Shown piece after piece: positions 40,183-51,211 of a stretch of DNA of 64,000 nucleotides. A program made the translations under genes and the position numbers. The notes under the pieces were generated by a model. That model was not told the DNA's origin. It was given only the letters and a program-made list of their open reading frames with translations, and ran no database searches. Numbering within the stretch: position 1 is the stretch's first letter; each line of letters begins with the position of its first letter. The stretch is taken from contig JAKUDP010000003.1 in assembly GCA_022570795.1 (NCBI GenBank), positions 682,001 to 746,000 of the forward strand, written 5' to 3'. The DNA comes from Sphaerulina vaccinii (lineage: Eukaryota > Ascomycota > Dothideomycetes > Mycosphaerellales > Mycosphaerellaceae).

Positions 40183-40652
40183 TGCAGACCCAAAGATGAT
40201 GATGATGGAGAAGAGAATAACATGTTGTCGAGAGATTTTGGTACATTGCATCAAACAGAAATCGAGAAGCCGACAAAGCCAACCTCGGTCTGCCAATCAG
40301 TCTGCAGTCAATCGTTCCCTCTTCTTGGTTGTGGCGTCACTAGCGCTGGTTCAAGCCGCAGATGTGGATATCATTTGCGGGTTCGGTTGAGTGCCGCCGT
40401 CTCCGCTCGCCCCTGTTTCGATCATGTGAAAGTGAAGCAGACGCAGAAGAAGAAGTATGTAACTCTAGCCAAGCACATCGACAGTCTCCGGGATGGCGAC
40501 TGTTAGATACTCTTATCATACCAATATTTCTATCTGCACAAACAGAGCATGCTTGACGATATCTATACTCTTCTGACCTTCCTGTATCATGGCAATCACT
40601 TCTTCCACAGTGGTCGTACGTCCCGTCGTACCACAGGTTCAATCGCAGCACT
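40183..40652. other. Gene-free stretch
   Basis: 5' region of the GT8 gene and 3' flank of the Ctk1-type kinase gene. Nothing else is seen. Confidence 0.45.
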
Positions 40653-43635
40653 CTACACTGCGACTTCCGCAGCAGGTCCTGGAGGAGGTTTCATCTTCTT
40701 TGCATCGGGCGGTGCAGACCCAGTAGGGATTTCTTCAGCCTTTCGCTTGTCACCTTCTCGGGCAGCACGCCTTGCGTCACGCTCTTGCTTCTCTTTCTCC
40801 TTTCTCAGCGCTTTGCTCTCAAACTCGTGCCAATCGCCTTCAAGGTTGGCGAGCTCAACTACCTGTGCTGGCTTGGGCTCTTCAATCGTGAAGTAGGGAT
40901 GCTCAAGGACATCTGCCGCTGTAGGTCGATTCGCAGGATCGTATAAGAACATTGCTTGTAGAAGCTCAAACGCTTCGGGTGATACTCGTTCCCGATACTT
41001 TTCTGCAAAAGTCGACTGCAATCGTTGCGTCGGGCGAAGGAGTTCGTACCATTGTAGTTCAGAAATGCCCGGCCATTCGCTACGCGACGGCGTTCCAAGC
41101 ACATTGTATATCTTATCCAGTTGGTTGATCTCACTGCCGTCACCAGGAAAGATGGCATGGCGTGTGAAAATCTCTACCAAGACACAGGCGGCACTCCATA
41201 CGTCAACTGCTGGACCATACTGAGTTTCGCCGAGCAGCAACTCAGGGCTTCGATACCAGATGGTAATGACACGATTTGTGTAATCTTGCTTCTGTCGCTT
41301 TTGGTAGAATCTTGCAAGTCCGAAGTCGGCCAATTTCAGCTCGCCGGTCTTTGAAACAAGTATGTTGGCAGCCTTGATGTCGCGATGCAAGACACCCCTC
41401 CTATGGAGGTAGTCGAGACCTTCGAACAACTGCTTCGCGAGATGCTTCTTGTGGGCAGCAGTGAGCGCAAAAGAGGGATGGTTGAGTAGTCCAGTCAAGT
41501 CGTGGGAGAGATATTCGAAGACCATGAAGCAGTCATTACGTTCAACCATGACCTCCAACAGTGGCACGACGTTGTGGTGATTAAGCGACTGCAGAAGCTT
41601 GATCTCACGGATTGCGGTGACGGGGAACTGGATCGAGTTAGTATGTTGTAGTCAGTGATGTTGCATGCAAACTTACTCCATCACGTTCGCCTTCCATGCG
41701 GATCTTCTTGAGCGCGACCATGCCTCCTGTGTAGACGTGTATAGCTTTGTACACCTTGCCGTATGTGCCACTGCCCACGACTGACTCGTTACCAGTCTTC
41801 CTGTAGTACACACTTTCGGACTGCTTGAAATCTTCACTGAGTTCTGGCTTGACCTTCAGCCTCTTCTTGCGAACTTTCTCTTTCCGCGTTGTTGGTGCAT
41901 CAGGCCTACGAGGTCGTGCAAATTCTGATCCTCGACCATCATAATTCGAGCTCCTCGACGACACAATCCCTTGAACCAGCGGAGATACAGTAGCTGGGAG
42001 CTTCTTTGCAAGAAGAGGAGAAGTCTCTGCTTTGGGCGCAACTGGCACTTTCTCCTCTGCTGCCATCCTGCTTGCGCGGCCTTTGATCGAGAAGCTGATC
42101 TTATTCTTTTCTCGCTCTGCCTCGAGCGCCTTTTGTTCTGCGGTCTTTTGGTGAGCGGAAGGTCCCGTGGGCGTCGATGATCCAAGTCTACGCTTCTTTG
42201 CGGCGTGTTCATCCTCGGCGCGAAGGTCTGCTGGAGGTCTGAAGGCATTGTCCTCCTCGTCTCCGTCAGGTCCAAGGACAACAGACTTGGGTTCTGACGA
42301 AGGCTTTGCAGGTTCCACGATATGACCACCCTTCACTCCGTCATTAGGCGTCCAAGATAGGTTGGCGAAGTGCGCTCTCCCATTCCCTCGTGCCGCTGCC
42401 ACCGCTGTTGGAGCGCCTCGTGGTGCTGGGCGCGAGAAGCTGTCGCGTGGAGTATTGCCGTATTGCTTGCCTCCCTGTTGTTGATAGAAGCCTGGACCAG
42501 AGGCTGCTGGGCCTTGAGGAACACCATATGACTGCGGCGCTTGATATGGTGAGTTGGAGTTTGAATGGTAGCCGCCACGGTTTCCATTATTATAATTGCC
42601 ATATCGTGGGCCATAGCCGCCACGCCCGTACATTTCGTCGTCTTCCTTGCGGTCGCTGCCTTGCGAGTGATTGCTTTCACGACTGTGCGAACGTTGGATA
42701 GGCTCTTCACCGGCCTGGTCAGTAGCGGAGTTTCTGCTGAAGCTTTCCCGACTAGCCGGTCGAGTTTCCTGGTTGCGAGGTGATCGTGTCTCTAGCTGAC
42801 TGCGTCTGCTACTATCCTTGAGTGGAGAGGCCTGCCCAGAACGAGACTCGCGGTGAACCTCGCTTTCTGGTTGTGTTCTGCTGTCGCTGACACCGTTGTC
42901 AGGGTCGTGCTTGGGTCTATGTTCTCGATGGCGCCGTGGTGAGCGCGAGGTGTTGTGGTCAAAGTCCCGGGGGCGGCTGCGACGCTCGTCTCCGTGCCTT
43001 CTATGGTGTCTGTCTGAAGCGTCCGCTCGCTCGCCACGACCTGTATCTCCGTAGTAGCTCGATTCTGCAGATTGTGAGCGACGACGTCGATGACTTGTCT
43101 CGTCGTATGCTGTATCGGTACGCCTGCTCGCTGCCTTGTCACTTTTCTTGGTAGATCTGGGCGAACGAGCCCTTCTCTCATCCCAGGCTGTAGAAGATTC
43201 GTGATGTCTGTCAGATCCAGACGCAGACTCTCGATGATGGCGACTACGATGATATGATCGGTCGGTGGATGAGTCGTGATTGTGCGACGCGGACAAGTGT
43301 GATCGTGAACTTCGGTCGTCTTGGCGAGCAGGACTTCGACGTCTCCAGCTATCGTCAGCGCCCCTGCGCGTGCCTCGAGAACGTGATCGCCGTCGACTCC
43401 GACTCCTGCTCCGCTCGCGGTATCGGTGGTGATGATGGCGTGGAGGTGATCGGTCGTAGTCGTAGCGCGACTCTTCGGGAGGCGGCAGTGGGTGGGAGAT
43501 GGTTTGGACCTCGTCTGGCACCGGCGATGGCAGCTTTACAAACGACGAAATCTGCGGTTGTCGAGGTGTAACACTGGTCTTTGACTGTTTGCTATCTTTC
43601 TCTGGGACAGCTCCCGACGAATTCCCTAAATCCAT
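40653..43635 (-). CDS. CTK1: Cyclin-dependent kinase of the Ctk1/Lsk1 (CDK12-like) group
   Basis: Exons 43635-41677 and 41627-40653 join by a 49-nt intron (donor GTAAGT, branch ACTAAC, acceptor CCAG) in phase 0, giving 977 residues. The first 600 residues are an Arg/Ser-rich region (RYRERSRSRSRRRSRSRG) with Gly/Asn/Tyr-rich parts, usual for Ctk1/CDK12. The kinase domain starts near 610: G-loop GSGTYG (621-626), catalytic K643, PVTAIRE helix at 655-661, catalytic loop HRDIKAAN (H734, D736), DFG near 754-756 and the T-loop QDYTNRVITIWYRSPE. The protein phosphorylates Ser2 of the RNA polymerase II CTD with a cyclin-K-like partner during elongation and 3' processing. Bur1/CDK9 is the main alternative, but the PVTAIRE helix and RS domain favour Ctk1. 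Confidence 0.9.
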
Positions 43636-45307
43636 GTGGATCGATGAGAGGTGTGAAGCAGCCAGCCCTGGAGATTCTCAGATTTGGGATGCAAGTCGCC
43701 ACGGCCCGACAAAGCAAGCGACTTATGCCGGAGGAGAACAGCACGATGAATATGATGGACAGCCTGCTGCAACCCTTTTCCCTCTCATGTCCACTACTGC
43801 TGTCACTGCGAGGTGTTGAATGTTTGAAGAGACCTTCGAAGTGCAGGTGCCCGTTGAGATCCCCCTCTGTCATCACCTGTGCTTGGCGAGACCGGCAAGC
43901 GATTTTTGTGAAGCCAACACGTACTGGAAGGGTTACAGGTAATAATAAGATGCACACTGCTCTGTCACTGTCAGCTATACAACTGCGATGCAGCTGCCGA
44001 ATCTCTCATGTGCCGCGTAGCTTGTCACTTCGACCCTCGTCGAGGGTTGCAAACAACTTCAAGCCACGTCTTTTGAAATGTGGCCCAAACGGATGGTGGA
44101 GTCCTCGTCGACCAGGTCGCTGGGTTGATGTCTGTGGCTTTGTGTTACTCACGCTCGACGGCACACTGCATGTCACGGCTCAAGTGAGCTCAAACCAGGT
44201 TGCCTCTTGTGCTGTCCGAATCTCATGAGTGATGAAGGACACCCGTCCTGCTGATCCGCTGAAGCGTGCTCGTGTCAGTCGGTTGCGACATGGAATGACC
44301 ATGCCTGCCGGCCAATGTGCTCATACGCCAAATGCCAATGCCAGACCGTGGGCAGTCTCCTTGAGCTGCTCTACCGTATGCTCATACTTGTTGCTGCGCT
44401 GATACCATTTCCGCTGAAGCCGCGGGCCACCGACTATGGCGCTCCTCTGCTATCGGACAGCCTGCGCATCGAGAGCCAATGTCTGCAAGAGCACGTAGGG
44501 CGCTCGAGCAGATGGCTCACAAGATGCTTCGCCCTCACTTGCGTGGAAATACGCATCACGTTCAAAGCAAACTATCTACGTGCCGTACACCGAGCTGGAC
44601 GTTGCAAGCCCACTGCGGTTGTGTCGCTTGGGACAAAGACTTAGTACTGGCCATGCTCGAAATCCTAGACCAGTGCATCGGTGATCGCGAATACGGTCGG
44701 TAGTTGTGATATAGTCGAGAAAGTCCTTTCGAGACGCGCTTGCCGTGCGCAAAGAAGATGAGCACTCTGTCTCTCTTGGTAGACCACAATTGAGCACGAG
44801 AGCTGGAGAAGAACGGCGGCCAAAGTTCGCAGCAAACGCCCCAGCGCTCTGAAAATGGCCGAAACAGGACTAAAGGTACGATGTGAAGATTAGCGAAACG
44901 AAATGGTGATGGCGCCGAAGTGAAAGTGCGCGATGTCGATGAGGCATGTCGTTGTCCTCTAAGAGAGAGTGAGAAGCTGATGGATTGCGACCGGAGAGTC
45001 ATGGCCGGACCCTAGTCTTTTCGGGAGGGATCGCGATGACCGCACTTGGGCAGGCTTTGAGCAGACGTAACTTTTCTCTTTCGTACCACTTCTCTTCTCC
45101 TGGTGTGCATCACGATGGGCGTAAGGAATTGATTTTCGGTTTAGCTCAGTAGTACTATGGACAAGCTGTTCTACCACATTCAGGCTTCTTTCTCCAACTA
45201 TTTCCTATAACACGGCGCCATCGAGCATTCCAAACCACCACATTCGAATCCTCGAGCTTTCGCATCGCAACAAAGAAAGACATACCACGATCCCTAAACC
45301 TAAGAAC
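43636..45307. other. Divergent intergenic region of 1.7 kb
   Basis: Holds the promoters of the kinase gene and of GTP cyclohydrolase I. A 215-codon plus-strand frame at 43581-44228 overlaps the kinase gene on the opposite strand, has a non-coding-like composition and no motif. No RNA gene or repeat is recognised. Confidence 0.5.
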
Positions 45308-46262
45308 ATGTCTGACTCCGAGGGCGACAGTGTGCTGGCAGCGATCAATGGGAGCGGACTTGGACCACGTAGACAACCTCTTTCTATGGCAGAGCTAGAA
45401 CAGCCTACCGGACCAGCTGGTGAACAAGGTCGATCTGCCAGACAATACGAAGAGGTGAGCGATGCTCATCTACAAGGCCTTGAGTCTCGCGTCAAGGCGA
45501 TAGACGTGGCTGCCCTCACTCCACCAGCCACAAGCCGCTCTCAATCGCCTGCGACTGCTGCGAGCCAGACTATCGACTTCGATGGCTTGTCATTCCCTAG
45601 TGTTGGTGCACTCGGTCGTCTGCAAGATCGCGAGGACCCAGAACAGGCAAAAGCGAGGCTCGAGAAGCTGTCGGGTGCGGTGCGGACAATTCTAGAGTGC
45701 ATTGGCGAGGATCCAGACCGCGAAGGCTTACATGGCACGCCAGAACGTTATGCTAAGGCCATGATGTTCTTCACAAAGGGCTACGAAGAGAACTTGAGGG
45801 ACATCGTTAATAACGCTATCTTCCGCGAGAACCATGACGAGCTGGTGATTGTCAAGGACATCGAGGTCTACTCTTTGTGCGAGCACCACTTGGTGCCGTT
45901 CGTTGGAAAGGTAGGATCAACTCTGTAAGTGAAATTCATTATGTGCTGATTACCTTGACCAGGTCCACATTGGCTACATACCCACAAACAGAGTCATTGG
46001 CCTTTCGAAATTAGCACGAATCGCCGAGATGTTCAGTCGCCGACTGCAGGTTCAGGAGCGATTGACGAAGCAGATTGCCATAGCATTGCGAGACGTTCTC
46101 AGCCCACAAGGCGTCGGGGTGGTCATGGAATGTACTCATATGTGCATGTGTATGCGGGGCGTCCAAAAGTCCGGAGCATCGACAATTACGAGTTGCATGT
46201 TGGGAGCATTAAGAAAGCGGGCGAAGACGAGAGAGGAATTCTTGAGTTTGATCAAATCATGA
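45308..46262 (+). CDS. FOL2: GTP cyclohydrolase I
   Basis: Exons 45308-45910 and 45963-46262 join by a 52-nt intron (donor GTAGGA, acceptor CCAG) in phase 0, giving 300 residues. The N-terminal 110 residues are Ser/Pro-rich and variable. The catalytic domain follows: AVRTILECIGEDPDREGLHGTPERYAKA, zinc ligands C191 and H194 in SLCEHHLVPF, then after the splice HIGYIPTNRVIGLSKLARI and C262 of THMCMCMRGVQ, with the terminal SGASTITSCMLG. The enzyme converts GTP to dihydroneopterin triphosphate, the first step of folate (and pterin) synthesis. The sequence is typical and complete. Extra cysteines near the third ligand (C258, C264) are a small deviation from the usual HLCMVMRG. Confidence 0.95.
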
Positions 46263-47201
46263 TTCTTACTATCACCCCATGAACACGGTTGCTAGTAGAG
46301 CCGCAAGGCTCTAGGAGTTGGAGAGAAGTTCATCATTGGGCAATTACGGCATGGCTAAGGCGTTAAGGAGCAATGGGTGGGTGGGGCCAGGTCCAGGAGG
46401 AACAGGAACAGGTCGTTTCAACAGGCCACGCGCTTCAACAGGCTTTCAGGGATACCAGCGCTCAACGCAGCGTACGTTCTGGTTTTTAAAGTTACGAAAG
46501 ACCATAATTGGATCTTCTCGCAAGAGTATCAAGCAAATAAAGCTCCGTGCTACTAACGTGCCTGCCTAACCCAGCAGAGAATTTCCGCGAAACTTCACTT
46601 CGCCATCGGCGTGCAGTTCCGTCTGTCATCCACCTGAGCAACCTACTCAGAACCTACAACTTTTCTTTCGCCTCCGTATGCCACGACATCGAAACACGAC
46701 CTTCACCACATCGACGCAAGCGATTGTACGAGCGCACTCTCAGCCCTGCGCCCTGGTGATACTGCTTCCGTTGCACTGCAGAGCACACGTGGCTCCACGA
46801 CCGCCTTGAACAGTAAGTGTAGTCCGCAGAAGGCATCCGCTGTTGGTAATGTCCGACCAAGCTCACGTACACTCGGGTGATGAGCTCAAAGACAGACATT
46901 GCTGATATCAGGTCCGCGATTCGAGATACTTGCTGATCCTTCTACCTACTTTCAGAACTGAGTCTCACAAACATTGCCAAGGCGTTCGTGCTACTGACAT
47001 TGCGGCATCGCGACGTCGAGCTCGCAAACAAAGCACATCGACTCGAAGATCTTTTCCATCAGCAATTGCAGGAAAAGCAACATCGAGCGCGAGAACGACT
47101 ACTGCGTTTGACTCCACGAGCCGTTGCTACGACAACTCCAACCACCTTGACAACGAGATTTTCGACACAACATCCAGCATTTTCGATTCTTGCGACACAG
47201 C
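46263..47201. other. Gene-free stretch, includes likely 5' leader of the next gene
   Basis: 3' flank of GTP cyclohydrolase I followed by upstream sequence of the 47.2-kb gene. Plus-strand frames of 80-126 codons lack motifs. Nothing else is seen. Confidence 0.4.
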
Positions 47202-47896
47202 ATGGGCATCGGCCATCTCTACACTCTTGGAGTGGCATTCGCGCTGTCTAATCTGTTTTGTGAGTTCTCCCTATCGTTGTCGCATTGTTCTCGACTCTGC
47301 GACTAACTAGAGCTACAGGCTTCTCTCACTACCCAAACTTCGATGGCGCATTCCACCGACCAGGAAATACCAAGCGCAAGGCAACACGCAAAGCTAAAGG
47401 AAAAGCCAAAGACCTGGCCGAAGACATCAGGCGAGGACGAGTTCGACCTGATGACCGCCGAACAGAGCGACGACGTGGACGAGACCAATACGAGTCCTCA
47501 CCGTCTCCATCGCCGTCACCCTCGCCACCACCTCGCAGACGTCGCGAAAGCCGCAAGCAGTCCCAGTCCTACACTCAGACCCAGCCTTACGACTACACCC
47601 ACACGTACAAGTCCACTGAGCCGTCCAAACCAGCTCAGTATTCCAAGCCTAGTAAATCCTACGCCGCTCCCGAATCCCCCAGCAGGCGTGGCGAAAGCAG
47701 AGACTATGGCCGATCGCCCAGCCCATATGTCACACCTTACTCGGACGTTGTCCCCGATTCCTACACCATCAAGCCCAGCAGAGGAAATGATCGCACAGAG
47801 TGCCACCGATCGCCAAGTCCATATGTCACACCCTACTCCGACCATGTCCCGGACTCATACAATATTGCCCGCAGCTACGGTGGAAGTTCCTACTGA
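47202..47896 (+). CDS. Arg/Ser/Pro-rich basic protein with a hydrophobic N-terminus
   Basis: Exons 47202-47259 and 47319-47896 join by a 59-nt intron (donor GTGAGT, branch CTAAC, acceptor TACAG), giving 211 residues. The first 20 residues (GIGHLYTLGVAFALSNLF) are hydrophobic and could be a signal anchor. Then come a strongly basic KRKATRKAKGKAKD patch and an acid/base RRRGRDQYESSPSPSPSPSPPPRRRRES region. The C-terminal half has two copies of RSPSPYVTPYSDxVPDSY, 32 residues apart. I do not recognise the family; composition suggests an intrinsically disordered protein. The next gene begins 52 bp after the stop on the same strand. A long second frame overlaps this gene from 47343, but it lacks this compositional order and belongs to the next gene only from 47949 on. 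Confidence 0.6.
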
Positions 47897-47948
47897 GCGC
47901 TTCGCTCTTGCTGGGCCAGGGCTACATAGGCCGAAGGTTGTGTTGCGC

Positions 47949-49592
47949 ATGGCTCAGAAGCAGCTCGAGCCCTCCCCATTGGCTAGTAGCCAAGAAGATG
48001 CTCTAAGCGACAGCACGAAGAGAAGTGAAGTCGGGTCCCAGAAGCGATTAAGGTCTGACGTGGGAAGTGGCGAGTATGACGACGAGCTTGACAGCAACGT
48101 GCCGCGTCAGAAGCGCACGAGAAAGAGAATTCAAGTTCAAGTCCAATATGACCGCAATGGCATGCCACGTCTGCAGCATGCACCATCTGCTACGCCGATC
48201 GCTGTCCCATTTCGTCCTCGGCCCAACGGTGTGGCATCTGTAGAGGCGACAATGCAAGCTGCTACACCTGTGGCCAGTACACCAATGCCTGCTACGCGAT
48301 CAGCCTGGCAGCCGGACAAGAAGAAATTCAGTCTCCTGGGAGCGATCGTGGAGGACAGCTCGCTCATCATTGAGCTAGTGAGCTGCTTGACCATACCATC
48401 ACTGATATCTTGGTACGCCATCGACAAGAAGTTTCACTGGTACTACAACAAGAACGTCACTGCTTTCGTACTCGCCAGTGTACGTACCTGGGCTCCTGGA
48501 GCGGAGAAAATTTATCCCTGGCGCTGCTATGAGCACCTCTGTATCAAGGATCCTATCAAGCGTCAAAAGGAGAAGTCTGAATATCTTGGTCCAGACATCG
48601 CGAAGCTGAACCTGTTCTCGCGTGACTGTCCAAGTATGCGCTGGCTGCAGATGGTAGTGTGGCGAGAAGGTGTGGTGACAGACATGGTGATTCAGCTCAC
48701 GACAAAGGCTCTTCGTGTACCTCCAGGTACGGTAGATGCAGTTAAGGTGGGTAAAGCAGATAACAGAGCCCAGTAGTGCTCTAGCTGACTTCATCTCTAG
48801 CGTATGTGGTTCCTCATGGATCTCCCACTCAATGCTTACCGTCTCGCCTGCATGCGCAACAAGAACTTCATCCCCGACAAGGTTCTTGAGCTCGCCACAC
48901 ATTTCTTCCTCAAAGTCGATATGTTCTTCACCAATCCGGCTCCTGACCTCTATCCCGTCAACCACCCCAACCAGACGATGTATCCCAACCGCTGGGCGAA
49001 TGGCATGGCTGTCGGCTGCAGCTTACGCGAGATCCTACTCGCCGAGAAGAGTCTCACACCACTCTGGCGTGTCATCCGAGGCTGGGCACCAGACGGCGCT
49101 GGCGATGGCAGACCGATCGAGCATCTTGACATACTAAAACTGTGGATGAGGCACAGGTTTCGATTCGACGAGAACACACCACAACACGTTGACAGAACAT
49201 TGCCGATTATGGGGTTGCAGATGGAGGAGTTCCAAGACGTCGGGATGCAGAAGCAGGTGAGGATGAAGAATGGTCAGCTGTTGAAACCACAGCGCATTCT
49301 AGCGCCAGACCTGCTGGTAATGGGCGAAGCCATACGACGACGAATTGACATGTCGCGCAAGTGGTATGACATGATGGGCTATGGCTTCATTGATGTTCTT
49401 GGCAGGAAGGTGACAGTACCTACCGAAGAGCAGATCCTGAAGTATCGTCGTTCGTACTGGACGATGAAGGAGAAGAGGATCATTGCAGCCAATAAGGCTG
49501 AAGAGAAGAAGCGATTGGAGGCTAGCGCAACTGCAGAGGCGGTGGCTCGAGAGATGGCGGAGGGAAACCAGGAGAGTGGTAGGTACCGCTAG
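47949..49592 (+). CDS. Conserved fungal F-box-like protein of unknown function
   Basis: Exons 47949-48746 and 48801-49592 join by a 54-nt intron (donor GTGGGT, acceptor TCTAG) in phase 0, giving 529 residues. The N-terminal 120 residues are polar with basic runs (RQKRTRKRIQVQVQYDRNG). An F-box-like segment follows (LIIELVSCLTIPSLISWYAIDKKFHWYYNKN), then a long ordered region with the motifs TWAPGAEKIYPWRCYEHLCIKDP, DCPSMRWLQMVVWREGVV and RMWFLMDLPLNAYRLACMRNKNF. The C-terminus has a charged helix (EKRIIAANKAEEKKRLEASA). It looks like a well-conserved ascomycete protein; adaptor function is inferred only from the F-box-like part. The start ATG chosen follows the upstream gene's stop; the frame is open further upstream but overlaps that gene. 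Confidence 0.75.
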
Positions 49593-49850
49593 CGCAGGTG
49601 CAGACTGCGAGGTTGCTATATGAGAATCTGAGACGTGATAAGTAGCCACTGCTATGAGATCTCCGAGTGGCTCGTCTCAATCAAGATTGTTGCAAGACTT
49701 GGGGTTACACACTGAATTAATCTAAAGTCATTGCCGCTTTTGTGTCTTTCCGGCCTGTTCTGCAGCGGGCTCGCCTGCCACTGGCAGGTTGCTGCTGCAC
49801 AGCTTTACATCCAGCCTGCCTCATTGCTCGCTCCTGGTACCCAGATCTGA

Positions 49851-50718
49851 TCAGAGTCTTCTCATCTTCTTCGTCGGGCCGATGGTCTTTCGCTGGACCG
49901 ACGACTTGATACAAGTCTCATCTACAGGCACTTCGTCGTCGTGATCGTGGTACTTGCACCTCGAACCGATTCTGGGGTGCTCACTCACCGCATTGCTGTC
50001 CCACGTAAGCTTTGCCCAACCTAAAGTGCGAAGTAGAAGGTCAGTGTAAAGCTTCAGAGACAAAATTTCGTCATTATCGTAACTTACCAAGAGTGATCGC
50101 ACGAACGAAAGCTTTGGGAAGGCTGTTCCAGTTCAAGTCGAGAGATCGAGGGTCGCTCTTGCACAAAGCATTGTCCACCAGGAGACGACACATAGTGCTG
50201 TCCTCGGGAGTCGTGGAGAATACAAACTGGAGTTTCGCGGCCGTCACCAGAATGGCTTCGGACTCAAGCATACCGTTGATGACTTTATTCTTGAGTCTTA
50301 GGTCTTGTAAGTAGTCCGCGAGTCCATATAGCTTGATCGAGGTCTGGCAGTGGTTGATGCCGTACTGATCGTGCTCTTCGGCGTACTCCTCGCTAGCTCC
50401 GTCCTTTGCAATACTGATGTTGCCACTGTATATGTATGTAACATACACTTGAAAGGTTGCAGCATGGATCTTTGGCAGTCTCACAACCTTCTCGCGAGCT
50501 TCTTTGAAAGCATCTCGCGACAGCATGGCCTTGAAGTAGGGTGAGTTGTTCGTAAGTATCGTGGGATGTAGCGTGAACTTTTTCTGGCCCAGCCCGACCA
50601 GCACAGTGATGGTCTCTTCGGAGAAGTCGCACCTTGGTATGCTAATCAGTATGAGCCGCTGATAATGGCATCGCTTGACTTACAGCTTGCGCTTTCGAGA
50701 TGTAGGGATATTCGCCAT
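49851..50718 (-). CDS. BTB/POZ domain protein
   Basis: Three exons, 50718-50684, 50632-50088 and 50020-49851, with introns of 51 and 66 nt (donors GTAAGT; acceptors CCAAG and TTTAG), encode 249 residues. The BTB fold starts after a basic N-terminus (SRKRKL): CDFSEETITVLVGLGQKKFTLHPTILTNNSPYFKAML, a VRLPKIHAATFQVYVTYIYSG block near residue 70, and YGLADYLQDLRLKNKVING. This arrangement is common in large fungal BTB families that act as homodimers or as Cullin-3 adaptors; no second domain (Kelch, MATH, zinc finger) is present. The C-terminal 55 residues are polar with HDHDDEVPVDE and end in a basic KKMRRL. Partner and role are unknown. Confidence 0.85.
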
Positions 50719-51211
50719 GGCAGTGTAGCTTCGTGTCAATATGGTGTTGTTGTTGGAGGTATAGGTTCTGTGTGGTAAGAAGAGTGGTATAGAGATGTAA
50801 GCGATGTACCAGACCAAGGCTAACACAGTGCTTCGGGTGAACCAGGCGGCGCAACACCTGTGAGTTCACTTCGAGGTTTCTACTTCACTTCTCCAGTCAG
50901 TCAGCGACGTCAATCTCTTATACCTTGGCCATCAGAATATTCCAACTCACCAGTATATGAGTAATAAGCCGTTCTAGGGATGGCCTCCCAGTAGCCATTG
51001 TGATGTTGAGTATAGTGAGTAAGTGAGGGTCTGAGTATATAGTGAGGCTTCACCTCAGCGTAAGAATGAAATGTGAAATGAAGTTAAGTGAAGGACCTGC
51101 CGTTTGCTGCTGCTTCTCCCTTGCCTCAGAAGAGTCTAGGGTAGAAGATGCTTCCAGACAAAAAGTACAAAGGGGAGTGGATGTGTGTTCGTAGACTCTG
51201 CCAATTGGGGT
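50719..51211. other. Gene-free stretch
   Basis: Promoter of the BTB gene and 3' flank of the D-aminoacylase gene. No motif or repeat is recognised. Confidence 0.4.

Noticed and set aside
43581..44228. A 215-codon plus-strand open frame
   Set aside because: Its start overlaps the kinase gene on the other strand and the rest lacks any domain or typical codon usage.
47343..47948. Upstream extension of the F-box-like gene frame over the RS-rich gene
   Set aside because: It overlaps a differently framed gene with better splice and compositional support; an ATG after that gene's stop gives a sensible start.
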